Part shown: positions 21,611 through 28,165 of the stretch, piece after piece
Position numbering within the stretch: position 1 is the first letter of the stretch
How the letters are laid out: each line of letters starts with the position of its first letter
Origin: Oscillospiraceae bacterium
GTDB taxonomy: Bacteria; Bacillota; Clostridia; Oscillospirales; Oscillospiraceae
DNA: 35,949 nucleotides
Assembly: GCA_022792495.1 (NCBI GenBank)
Contig: JAAWBD010000097.1
Coordinates: forward strand, 1 to 35,949
Direction: 5' to 3'
Translations under genes and position numbers: made by a program
The notes under the pieces: generated by a model
Seen by the model: only the letters and a program-made list of their open reading frames with translations
Database searches by the model: none
Told to the model about the DNA's origin: nothing

Positions 21611-23071
21611 TCAGGTTCCCAGGTACGAGAAATGCATATAGTCGTGGTAGCCTTCGCTGTCGTCGCTGTCGTAGGCCCAGGCGTCGCCGCCCCAGGCCCA
21701 GCCGTACTCCTCAAAGATGCGGACAACCGAGCTGTCCGGACCGATAGAATAAGGGTTTTCCCCGGGCTCCCACAGAGAGCCGGCCAGGATGGCTCCGTCC
21801 CGGATCTGGTAGTTCTCATCCCAGTTGAGGTCGATGGCGGTGCCGCTGTTGTGCTCGCTCCGGGAGGAGTCCCCCCGCCAGCTGAAGCCCCCCGCATCCT
21901 TGAAGGGAAACTGCTCCGGGTCGTTGAAGATCTCGGTAAAGATAGCGGTCACATCCTCCGCCAGGGCGGAGTGGATAGAGAAGGAGAGGGTGCCCTCCAC
22001 CTTTTCCCCCGCCCTGTTCAACTTCCACACCGGGACGGTGACGGTGGTCATGTTTTCTTCCGCTGTGGCCCGGTCGGGGAAGCGGAGCTGTTCCTCACTC
22101 CCGAAAAGCAGCAGGGATTTCCGGGGATTCTCCCCCAGCTCCCAGAGGTTGAAGTCCTGCTTCCAGTAGTCCTCGTAGGACAGTTCCCCCCGCTCCACCG
22201 CGGTGTAAAAATCCTCCTGGGCGGCCTCCCGGCGGGTATAGGGGCGGTAGACCAGGGTGTAGTCGGACTGGTAGGAGGATACCTGCTGGTTGTCAGAGAT
22301 GCAGGTGTAATGCCAAAGATAGTTCTCGTCTACGATCCCGTAGGTGTACTGTCCGGTCTGGGTATCCACCACCTGAGGCTCTGTCAGGGGAGTCCCCTGC
22401 TGATCCACGATGTGGAGGGTGACGGTCACATCCTTTTCCGCACGCATATCCACCTCATAGAGGGTGCGCAGGAGCAGCACCGTACCGTCGGAGCGGCGGA
22501 TGGTCTCGTCGACCCCAAAGGTGCCGTCCTCCCGGCCCTTGAGGATGCTCTTGGAGTGGACGTCCAGCAGGGGCTCATGGTACTCCGGCCGCAGGGCCTC
22601 GCAGTCGGGAAAGACCTCGGTGATGCTGTGGGAACCCCACGGCCAGCGCCAGCCGTCGTCGGGCAGGGCCCGATCCAGCAGCACCGCCGCATCCTGCCGG
22701 GTGATGGGGGCCCATAGATCCGCCGGGTCAACAGGCAGAAAATCCTCCTCCAGGAGGAGCCCGGATCCCAGGGCGGTCTGATAGCCGGCCTGATCCCACT
22801 CCTGACCGGCCTCCAGATAGGCGGCGTAATCCTCGGGGAAAAAGGCCCGGGCCAGCATGGTGAGGTACTGACCCCAGGTCAGGGTCTCCTCCGGGGCCAT
22901 CCGGCCGTCCTCCATGCCCTTGATGATACCCAATCCCACGGCCCTGTCCATGTCCTCATAGGCCCAGTGGCCATCAGAAAGGTCGGGATACCGCTCCTCC
23001 GCCTGGGCCCCTGTGGGCAGGGTCAGCGCGGCGCAGAGGGAGAGGGTGCATATACGTTGAAAGAGCTTCAT
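21611..23071 (-). CDS. Secreted SLH-domain protein with C-terminal M15 (VanY-like) D-Ala-D-Ala carboxypeptidase domain
   Basis: 486 residues. After a Sec signal (about 1-24, ALTLPTGAQA) come SLH-type modules (YPDLSDGHWAYEDMDRAVGL; GIIKGMEDGRMAPEETLTWG; a third near 165-205 with GREDGTFGVDETIRRSDG), an undefined middle region, and a peptidase M15 domain. The latter shows SEHNSGTAIDLNW (zinc ligands H407 and D414), EYGWAWGGDAW and HDYMHFSY (third ligand H480). Such enzymes trim the terminal D-Ala of peptidoglycan stems. The SLH region would keep it in the wall. Its promoter is TTGCTT-17-TATAAT upstream; no strong ribosome binding site beyond a G-rich stretch. Confidence 0.88.
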   Translation of the reverse strand: MKLFQRICTLSLCAALTLPTGAQAEERYPDLSDGHWAYEDMDRAVGLGIIKGMEDGRMAPEETLTWGQYLTMLARAFFPEDYAAYLEAGQEWDQAGYQTALGSGLLLEEDFLPVDPADLWAPITRQDAAVLLDRALPDDGWRWPWGSHSITEVFPDCEALRPEYHEPLLDVHSKSILKGREDGTFGVDETIRRSDGTVLLLRTLYEVDMRAEKDVTVTLHIVDQQGTPLTEPQVVDTQTGQYTYGIVDENYLWHYTCISDNQQVSSYQSDYTLVYRPYTRREAAQEDFYTAVERGELSYEDYWKQDFNLWELGENPRKSLLLFGSEEQLRFPDRATAEENMTTVTVPVWKLNRAGEKVEGTLSFSIHSALAEDVTAIFTEIFNDPEQFPFKDAGGFSWRGDSSRSEHNSGTAIDLNWDENYQIRDGAILAGSLWEPGENPYSIGPDSSVVRIFEEYGWAWGGDAWAYDSDDSEGYHDYMHFSYLGT

Positions 23072-23103
23072 AGGCTTTTGCCCCCATTCTGTTTCTTAGC
23101 CCT

Positions 23104-23132
23104 ATTATAGCTTTTGGAGGGGGGAGAAGCAA
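23104..23132 (-). promoter_or_regulatory. Promoter of the SLH-M15 gene
   Basis: Minus strand: TTGCTT (23132-23127), 17 bases, TATAAT (23109-23104). Confidence 0.7.
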
Positions 23133-23150
23133 GAAAAAAGTCGAAATAGG

Positions 23151-23192
23151 AAAAAAGCACCGCTTTTCCAACGGGAAAAGCGGTGCTTTTTT
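23151..23192 (-). terminator. Intrinsic terminator after the first SleB-type gene
   Basis: A 19-bp perfect stem (AAAAAAGCACCGCTTTTCC paired across a 4-base loop) flanked by A and T runs on both sides; it follows the SleB-type stop by 20 bases and can work in both directions. Confidence 0.93.
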
Positions 23193-23211
23193 ATAGTTTT
23201 TATAGGAAAAC

Positions 23212-24030
23212 TCAGGCGTAGAAGGCATGGGCCCCGATGGTGGCCACATAGGGCCGGTTCCGGCTGGCCCAGCTGTTGGGGGAATACCGGGGGTTGATGA
23301 AGTAGAGAGCGTTGCCCACGGTGTTGGCCCCGTCCAGGCACAGCTTGGCGGCGATGATGCTCTGCTCATTGGGGGTCAGCTTGATGGTGCCGTTGGACAC
23401 GGGGGTGAACTGGCCCCGCTGGTGAATGACCTCAAAGACCGTGTTGGGGAACCGAGAGCTGGCCACCCGGTTGAGCACCACATTCCCCACGGCGATCTTT
23501 CCCTCCAGGGGCTGGTTGCCGCTCTCGGCGTTGATGATGTGGCTGAGCCAGTACACCACGTCCTCCTGATAGGCCGCAGACCCGGCGGTGATGGGGCCAC
23601 TGCCGGCGGTAAGCACCACGTTGCCTCCAATGGCGTCCCAGGATACCGAGGCACCCAGGGCGGCGGCCAGAGTCCGGACGGGCACCAGCAGAATGGAGTT
23701 GTAGCTCCGCACCCCGTCGGGCAGGTACAGGTACCGGCCGTTGGCGATGAGGTACTTCAGACCCGGACGGATCTCCATCTCCAGCCCGGGGGCGGAGACC
23801 ATGGCCCGGTCGTTCTCCCACACGGCGGTGGCGGTGGGGTACAGGGCCTGGACAACGGGCCAGTAGGACACATAGGTGGTCTGGTTCCAGACCTGAACCG
23901 GCGCGTCCATGGTGACGACGGCGTCATTGACAATGACCTGTAAGCCGTCGCTCTCAATGGCGGTGACGGGCATGGCCAGACAGAGAAGCAGGCCCAGAGC
24001 CGCCGCCAAAGCGAATAGCTTTTTGCACAT
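23212..24030 (-). CDS. SleB-type cell wall hydrolase with copper-amine-oxidase-like N-terminal domain (paralogue 1)
   Basis: 272 residues. A Sec signal (about 1-24) precedes a stalk domain of the copper amine oxidase N-terminal type (about 28-142; LLVPVRTLAAALGASVSWD) and a Hydrolase_2/SleB catalytic domain (about 155-272). The latter shows LSHIINAESGNQPLEGKIAV (likely catalytic E169), GNVVLNRVASSRFPNTVFEV and GNALYFINPRYSP. SleB enzymes are lytic transglycosylases best known for spore cortex breakdown, but vegetative wall roles are also found. GGAGG sits about 9 bases before the ATG. The mRNA begins with a large hairpin. A similar gene lies directly upstream. Confidence 0.9.
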   Translation of the reverse strand: MCKKLFALAAALGLLLCLAMPVTAIESDGLQVIVNDAVVTMDAPVQVWNQTTYVSYWPVVQALYPTATAVWENDRAMVSAPGLEMEIRPGLKYLIANGRYLYLPDGVRSYNSILLVPVRTLAAALGASVSWDAIGGNVVLTAGSGPITAGSAAYQEDVVYWLSHIINAESGNQPLEGKIAVGNVVLNRVASSRFPNTVFEVIHQRGQFTPVSNGTIKLTPNEQSIIAAKLCLDGANTVGNALYFINPRYSPNSWASRNRPYVATIGAHAFYA

Positions 24031-24054
24031 ACTTAAATTCCTCCGATCGCAATT

Positions 24055-24087
24055 TTGGCGTCAGGAGAGCTTTCCCTCCTGCGCCAA
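24055..24087 (-). repeat. Inverted repeat at the 5' end of the SleB-type mRNA
   Basis: TTGGCG-T-CAGGAG (24055-24067) pairs with CTCCTG-CGCCAA (24076-24087): 12 pairs with one bulge and an 8-base loop. It starts only a few bases after the predicted transcription start, so it could cap the mRNA 5' end or act as an operator. Confidence 0.7.
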
Positions 24088-24098
24088 ATTGTAACCAT

Positions 24099-24127
24099 AT
24101 TGTAACCGATTTAGAAGCCAAAATCAA
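24099..24127 (-). promoter_or_regulatory. Promoter of SleB-type paralogue 1
   Basis: Minus strand: TTGATT (24127-24122), 17 bases, TACAAT (24104-24099). The nonamer GGTTACAAT is repeated 11 bases further on, giving a second TACAAT. The rest of the 309-base gap up to 24293 is A-rich with no visible gene. Confidence 0.65.
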
Positions 24128-24292
24128 TAAAACTTCCGTGAAAACGGCGAAACAAACAAAAGCGAACTTTTTCGACCAAAAAACATTCCTGAAAAGAGTT
24201 ACAAAACGGATACAAGCTAATCCCCTGGGAGAGAAGGGATACGGCGAGTAATCAGAGAAAGGGAGGGGGAAATACGGTGTGTAAAAGTACAC

Positions 24293-24322
24293 AAAAAAAC
24301 GCCCCCGAATTGCTTCGGAGGC
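24293..24322 (-). terminator. Intrinsic terminator after SleB-type paralogue 2
   Basis: Minus strand: GCCTCCGAA, GCAA loop, TTCGGGGGC (one U-G pair), then GTTTTTTT. Confidence 0.88.
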
Positions 24323-24339
24323 GAATCAATACAGGGCAT

Positions 24340-25116
24340 TTACCGGTAAAACCAGTGGGCCCCGATGGTGGTGACATAGGTGCGGTTCTCCATGGTCCAG
24401 TGGTTGTCGGTGAGCTCCGGGGCCAGAAAATAGAGGCTGTCCCCCACCGTGTTTTCCCCCTCCAGGCAGGCCATGGCCGCCCGGACGCTCTCCTGGGTAG
24501 GCTCCCGGTAAACGGTGCCATTGCGGACGGGCTCGAACTGGCCTCCCCAGCGCTCATCAAAAATAACGCCGTAGATGGTGTTGGGGAAGTCGGGGCTCTT
24601 CACCCGGTTGAGCACTACATTCCCCACGGCGATCTTCCCCTCCCAGCACTCTCCCTGGCTTTCGGCGGAAATGATGCGGGAGAGCCAGTACAGCTCGTCA
24701 TGCTCGTCGGTGGGGGTGGACAGGGCCACCTCCCCGGTGGCGGCGTTCCAGTTCACCTCCAGACCCAAGAGGTTGGCCAGGGGGCGGATGGGCACCAGGG
24801 TGCGGCCCTCCTCCAGCCGGATGGATTGGGTCAGCTCCACCCGTTTGTCATTACAGATCAGGGCTTTGTCCCCCGGCTGAGCGGCGATGGTAAGCTCCCC
24901 TGACCTGGCCTTGGCCTGGCCGTCCTCCCACCAAATGGAGGCCTCGGGCCGCAGTTCCTGGAGGAGGGAGCGCAGGGAGACGAAGGTGGTATTTTCATAA
25001 ATGGGGGCCCACCCGGCGTCCAGAGTCTGGCCGTTCAGGGTGAGGACGGCGGCCTGGGCGGGAGTGGCCAGCAGAAAGAGAGCCCCCAGAGAGAGGGCAG
25101 CAAGCTGTCGTTTCAT
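24340..25116 (-). CDS. SleB-type cell wall hydrolase with copper-amine-oxidase-like N-terminal domain (paralogue 2)
   Basis: 258 residues, same architecture as the gene downstream: Sec signal (about 1-22), stalk domain (about 25-133; TTFVSLRSLLQELRPEASIW, TLVPIRPLANLLGLEVNW) and Hydrolase_2 domain (about 140-258; LSRIISAESQGECWEGKIAV with E152, GNVVLNRVKSPDFPNTIYGV, VGDSLYFLAPE). The two catalytic domains are clearly paralogous, the stalk domains less so. The frame is open to 25482, but that extension has no signal peptide; the ATG at 25116 does and follows GGAAGG. It has its own promoter and terminator, so the two copies are separately expressed. Confidence 0.9.
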   Translation of the reverse strand: MKRQLAALSLGALFLLATPAQAAVLTLNGQTLDAGWAPIYENTTFVSLRSLLQELRPEASIWWEDGQAKARSGELTIAAQPGDKALICNDKRVELTQSIRLEEGRTLVPIRPLANLLGLEVNWNAATGEVALSTPTDEHDELYWLSRIISAESQGECWEGKIAVGNVVLNRVKSPDFPNTIYGVIFDERWGGQFEPVRNGTVYREPTQESVRAAMACLEGENTVGDSLYFLAPELTDNHWTMENRTYVTTIGAHWFYR

Positions 25117-25152
25117 GGGAATGGTTCCTTCCTTTCGGTAGATGATATAGAA

Positions 25153-25181
25153 ATTGTAATAGAAGGAAGGAGCTGTTTCAA
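25153..25181 (-). promoter_or_regulatory. Promoter of SleB-type paralogue 2
   Basis: Minus strand: TTGAAA (25181-25176), 17 bases, TACAAT (25158-25153). Confidence 0.7.
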
Positions 25182-25210
25182 GGAACAATATCTTCCATGG
25201 AAACAGATAG

Positions 25211-25244
25211 AAAAACCGGGCTCCCTGTTGTAAGGGGGCCCGGT
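25211..25244 (-). terminator. Intrinsic terminator after the 61-codon gene
   Basis: Minus strand: ACCGGGC ... GCCCGGT (25244-25238 with 25221-25215), inner CCCT/AGGG pairing, then TTTTT. A second hairpin CCACTGCC/GGCAGTGG (25250-25269) lies just before it. Confidence 0.85.
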
Positions 25245-25282
25245 ATGTACCACTGCCGTTTGGCAGTGGCGGGAGCCTTTGG

Positions 25283-25468
25283 TTACTGGATATTTTCTCT
25301 GGCGCAGTCGTCCAGAACCCGTACGCCCATTTCCTCCCAGCTTGGCAAGGGATACTTGCGAATGGACACATCGTCCACCTCGGAGCAAAGGCGTTTATCC
25401 GGTTCCAGGCGCAGACTGTCCTGGGGCCAGGCGGTCTCTTGGTGCCTGTGTTCACCCTTCTTCTCCAT
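25283..25468 (-). CDS. Small hypothetical protein (61 residues)
   Basis: The protein begins MEKKGEHRHQETAWPQDSLR and ends EEMGVRVLDDCARENIQ. It is hydrophilic, charged and without signal peptide or membrane segment; two cysteines are present (one in DKRLCSEVDDV, one in DDCARE). The composition (many E, D, K, R; no long runs) looks like a real protein, and an intrinsic terminator follows 38 bases after the stop. Together these define a transcription unit in an otherwise unexplained 460-base gap. A GGGGGTGG stretch precedes the ATG. It may be read through from the XRE/DUF2975 pair upstream. I do not recognise the family. Confidence 0.6.
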   Translation of the reverse strand: MEKKGEHRHQETAWPQDSLRLEPDKRLCSEVDDVSIRKYPLPSWEEMGVRVLDDCARENIQ

Positions 25469-25578
25469 TTCACCACCCCCAAAGCAAGTATGCCCGGCGG
25501 GGAGAAAAGAATGGGCGGAAAGTGATGGAAAATGAAAAGTTTTTTATGAAGGAGTCGGCGGTTTTTGAGGGTTTTGGA

Positions 25579-25791
25579 TCAGTCCTCTTTTTGGTACTCC
25601 AAAATGTCTCCAGCGCTGCAGTCCAGGGCTTCGCAGATGGCAGCCAGGGTGGAGAAGCGGACGGCAGTGACCTTGTTGTTTTTGATCTTGGACAGGTTTA
25701 CGTTGGAGATGCCCACCTGCTCGGCCAGCTCGTTTAGGGAGATTTTTCGCTCTACCATCATCCGATCCAGCCGCAAAACGATCTTTCCCAT
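25579..25791 (-). CDS. YozG-like XRE helix-turn-helix regulator
   Basis: 70 residues, a single minimal HTH domain: MGKIVLRLDRMMVERKISLN, then ELAEQVGISNVNLSKIKNNK, VTAVRFSTLAAICEALDCSA and GDILEY. This short form, adjacent to a DUF2975 membrane protein, is a recurrent Firmicutes pair (B. subtilis YozG/YoaS type). The frame is open to 25875, but GGAGA lies 8 bases before the ATG at 25791 and the upstream extension is unlike the family. It follows the DUF2975 gene by 20 bases, so they are co-transcribed. Confidence 0.88.
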   Translation of the reverse strand: MGKIVLRLDRMMVERKISLNELAEQVGISNVNLSKIKNNKVTAVRFSTLAAICEALDCSAGDILEYQKED

Positions 25792-25811
25792 AATCTGATT
25801 CTCCTTATGTA

Positions 25812-26357
25812 TTACAGAAGTCCGTCCACATCGGCTTCCAGTTCCATGCCCTGGGCAAAGAACTGGGACAGGCACAGCACCACCAGACCCACCATGAAGC
25901 TGTCCAGCCCTACGCCGGTTTCCACATTGTCCACCCCCAGGATCAGCCGGGCCACCACGCTCATAATGAGCCCTACTACGGGGACAGAGAGGAGAAAAAT
26001 GCCGATCTCCCGGATCATCCGTACATTGTCCTTCTGGAAGGGGGTGGAGCCCTCCGAGCGCTTCATAATAAGGTAGATATTCCGGAACACCATGGCCATG
26101 AGGCTCAGCAGGATAGCGCTGCCCACGCAGAATAGCCGCAGGGCGGTCAAGCTGAGGGCCCCGGCACTATTGACCAGCGTGATCTCAAAGCCATAGGCGG
26201 CTGCCTCCACATTGGCCTCTTCGAGGGCCATGACCACCGCTTTTTCTCCCATGGCGAAAAGCAGTACCAGACCTACGATCATTCCCACAACTCCGATCCA
26301 GTGGGCGATCTCCATCAGCTTTGCCAGCACACAGGTGGCCTTGTTCAGCTTTTTCAT
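25812..26357 (-). CDS. DUF2975 membrane protein
   Basis: 181 residues with four predicted transmembrane helices (about 13-37, 62-88, 112-135, 145-168). Between them is the basic cytoplasmic loop IYLIMKRSEGSTPFQKDNVR, where the T-P-F box is a DUF2975 hallmark. Function unknown; the constant pairing with a YozG-type regulator suggests the membrane protein modulates that regulator or reports an envelope signal (inference). First gene of the pair, with its own sigma-A type promoter. Confidence 0.88.
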   Translation of the reverse strand: MKKLNKATCVLAKLMEIAHWIGVVGMIVGLVLLFAMGEKAVVMALEEANVEAAAYGFEITLVNSAGALSLTALRLFCVGSAILLSLMAMVFRNIYLIMKRSEGSTPFQKDNVRMIREIGIFLLSVPVVGLIMSVVARLILGVDNVETGVGLDSFMVGLVVLCLSQFFAQGMELEADVDGLL

Positions 26358-26409
26358 TGTTCATTCCTCCAGACAGATAGTTTGGTTTCAGACCGGCTCT
26401 GATGAGGAA

Positions 26410-26438
26410 AGGATATCACAATGATTTATGTTTGTCAA
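26410..26438 (-). promoter_or_regulatory. Promoter of the DUF2975/XRE pair
   Basis: Minus strand: TTGACA (26438-26433), 17 bases, TATCCT (26415-26410). Confidence 0.75.
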
Positions 26439-26497
26439 CTAAAATTTAATGAAAAACATTAAAAGATATATGTAGAAGATAAAACAAAAGGCGATAA

Positions 26498-26525
26498 AAA
26501 ACCGCTGCCGTCAGGCAGCGGTTTT
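26498..26525 (-). terminator. Intrinsic terminator of rpmB
   Basis: AAAACCGCTGCC / GGCAGCGGTTTT, a 12-bp perfect stem with GTCA loop, 15 bases after the rpmB stop; bidirectional in appearance. Confidence 0.92.
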
Positions 26526-26539
26526 CCGACTGGGTTGGC

Positions 26540-26728
26540 TTACACCGCGCGGGTGACCTTGCCGGAACGGAGGCAACGGGTACAGACGTACACATGCTTG
26601 GGGGTGCCGTCGACCACAGCCTTGACCCGCTTCACGTTGGGCTTCCAAGTCCGGTTGGAGCGGCGGTGGGAGTGAGAGACCTGGATGCCGAAGCTCACGC
26701 CCTTGTCGCAGAATTCACATTTCGCCAT
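26540..26728 (-). CDS. rpmB: Large ribosomal subunit protein bL28
   Basis: 62 residues, standard length. The sequence begins MAKCEFCDKGVSFGIQVSHS, followed by HRRSNRTWKPNVKRV and KHVYVCTRCLRSGKV. Two CxxC pairs (C4/C7 and C50/C53) mark the zinc-binding form of L28. It belongs to the 50S subunit. GGAGGG lies about 7 bases before the ATG. Monocistronic, with its own promoter and terminator. Confidence 0.96.
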   Translation of the reverse strand: MAKCEFCDKGVSFGIQVSHSHRRSNRTWKPNVKRVKAVVDGTPKHVYVCTRCLRSGKVTRAV

Positions 26729-26784
26729 TTCGCAATTCCCTCCTTACTGGCAGGATGATACACTCTAAAAAAGAATCGAATATT

Positions 26785-26813
26785 ATATTACCAGAACCGG
26801 AGAGAAAATGCAA
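26785..26813 (-). promoter_or_regulatory. Promoter of rpmB
   Basis: Minus strand: TTGCAT (26813-26808), 17 bases, TAATAT (26790-26785). Confidence 0.65.
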
Positions 26814-26892
26814 GTACTTTTTTCAAATACCAGTCCTTGGGTGGAGCAGCTGGGGCGGGGAGGGGAGGCGGCCTTTCTGGGAGGCCTATTTT

Positions 26893-27549
26893 TTAAAGGC
26901 TTTGGAGCAGCTGGGGCAGGTCTCCGATCCGATCCAGGAGGTGGTCGGCCTGGGACTGATCCACGTAGTACCGCTCCTCCCGGCGGGCAGCCACAGGGAT
27001 GCCGGCGGCCTTGGCGGCGGCGATGCCGATGGCGGAGTCCTCCACCACCAGGCAGGCCTGGGGAGGGAGAGACAGACCGGCCAGAGTCTTACGGTAGATT
27101 TCCGGGTCGGGCTTGCAGTTTTCCACGTCGTCCCGGGTGAGGATTACCTCAAAAAAGCCTGTAAAGCCGCACTCCACCAGGATTTGATCCACTTTGTCCC
27201 GGGGAGAAGAGGTGGCCAGAGCCAGGCGGAGGCCCAGCTCTTTGAGGGTTCGGAGGGTGGGAAGTACGTCGGGGAAGGGGAGCTGGTCGTAGTGGATGGG
27301 GTTTTGAGCCAGAAAGGCACGGTAGGCCTTGAGGTAGTCCTCTCGCCCCCACTCCGAAGGCAGGAAAGGCCGTACCGCCAGCCAATGGGCCGGGCCGGAG
27401 GAGCCCACGATGGGCAACAGGCACTCCATGGGGACGGTTTTATGGAAGTCGGCCTCCACCCATTGGGCCAGCTTGGTGATGTAGCAGATCTCCGAGTCGA
27501 TGAGAACTCCGTCCAGATCGAAGATCACAGCTTGAAGGGCTGTTGTCAT
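26893..27549 (-). CDS. HAD-superfamily hydrolase, beta-phosphoglucomutase/phosphatase-like
   Basis: 218 residues of HAD subfamily IA. Motif I is IFDLDGVLIDSE (nucleophile D11, general acid D13). Motif II is LALATSSPRDKV, motif III uses the lysine of ENCKPDPEIY, and motif IV is VVEDSAIGIAAAKAAG. The helical cap between motifs I and II is the type found in sugar-phosphate phosphatases and beta-phosphoglucomutases. It is the last gene of the leftward PTS locus, three bases after the membrane protein gene, so a role in dephosphorylating or isomerising the imported sugar phosphate is plausible (inference). Confidence 0.88.
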   Translation of the reverse strand: MTTALQAVIFDLDGVLIDSEICYITKLAQWVEADFHKTVPMECLLPIVGSSGPAHWLAVRPFLPSEWGREDYLKAYRAFLAQNPIHYDQLPFPDVLPTLRTLKELGLRLALATSSPRDKVDQILVECGFTGFFEVILTRDDVENCKPDPEIYRKTLAGLSLPPQACLVVEDSAIGIAAAKAAGIPVAARREERYYVDQSQADHLLDRIGDLPQLLQSL

Positions 27550-27552
27550 AGG

Positions 27553-28074
27553 TCATCTTTCCTCCTGGGAATATTGGTAGACCCCTTCCTTCGTTTGGAG
27601 GGCAATAAGGCCCTGGAGCCAGAGCTCCTCAAAGACAGCCTTGTCATTGAGAATCTGGCGGCAGACCAGGAGTAGGATGCTCTGCTGCCAGAGCCAACTG
27701 CCGAGGTAGGACAGCAGGGCGGGCAGGAGCAGGGATACGCTCCAGGCGGGCCAGTCCCAGATGAGGCCGAAGAGACCGAAGGCGGTCAGAAGGCCAGCTG
27801 GGAACTGCCCCAGGGGAAGGGCGAAGGGGAGGAGCAGGTAGACGGGCAGGGCAGCCAGAGCGGAGAGCTCCCGGCAGTAAAGATACCAGCCCACCACCGC
27901 CGCAGCGGGGAGGAGCAGCTGAAGCAGGAAGGTGAGGGTCACCGAGGCGTGGCCTGGGCCAAACCGCTGGAGCAATACGGCGTATCTCCCCCGGGCGATC
28001 CGGAGGAGGATGGACTTTTTCCGCAGTCCGTCCTGGATCTGAGCATAACTTTTGAATGGGGTATCCCGGTACAT
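27553..28074 (-). CDS. Hypothetical multi-pass membrane protein of the PTS locus
   Basis: 173 residues. A basic cytoplasmic N-terminus (YAQIQDGLRKKSILLRIARG) precedes about four hydrophobic segments (about 45-65, 68-90, 92-110, 115-140). A soluble C-terminus (DKAVFEELWLQGLIALQTKE) follows. No PTS or enzyme signature is recognisable. AAGGAGG lies 5 bases before the chosen ATG; an open extension to 28206 overlaps the SIS gene and is not supported. It sits between the SIS-domain gene and the HAD gene, after a large intercistronic hairpin, with a 3-base gap to the HAD gene. Function unknown. Confidence 0.7.
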   Translation of the reverse strand: MYRDTPFKSYAQIQDGLRKKSILLRIARGRYAVLLQRFGPGHASVTLTFLLQLLLPAAAVVGWYLYCRELSALAALPVYLLLPFALPLGQFPAGLLTAFGLFGLIWDWPAWSVSLLLPALLSYLGSWLWQQSILLLVCRQILNDKAVFEELWLQGLIALQTKEGVYQYSQEER

Positions 28075-28097
28075 AGGCGCCTCCTTGCTCTGGTTGG

Positions 28098-28141
28098 CAA
28101 AGCTGCCGGCAAGGGGGAGAGGCCCGCTGCCGGCAGCTTTG
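28098..28141. repeat. 14-bp inverted repeat between the SIS and membrane-protein genes
   Basis: CAAAGCTGCCGGCA (28098-28111) and TGCCGGCAGCTTTG (28128-28141) with a 16-base loop. No T-run follows on either strand, so it is not a classical terminator; a processing or mRNA-stability hairpin is the better guess. Confidence 0.75.
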
Positions 28142-28165
28142 TTATGGTCGTGAATGGAAGGGAGC

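Noticed and set aside
21545-22717. 390-codon open frame on the plus strand
   Set aside because: Begins inside the terminator hairpin and is antisense to the SLH-M15 gene.
25117-25482. N-terminal extension of SleB-type paralogue 2
   Set aside because: The frame is open, but it crosses the promoter and the upstream terminator and would destroy the signal peptide position.
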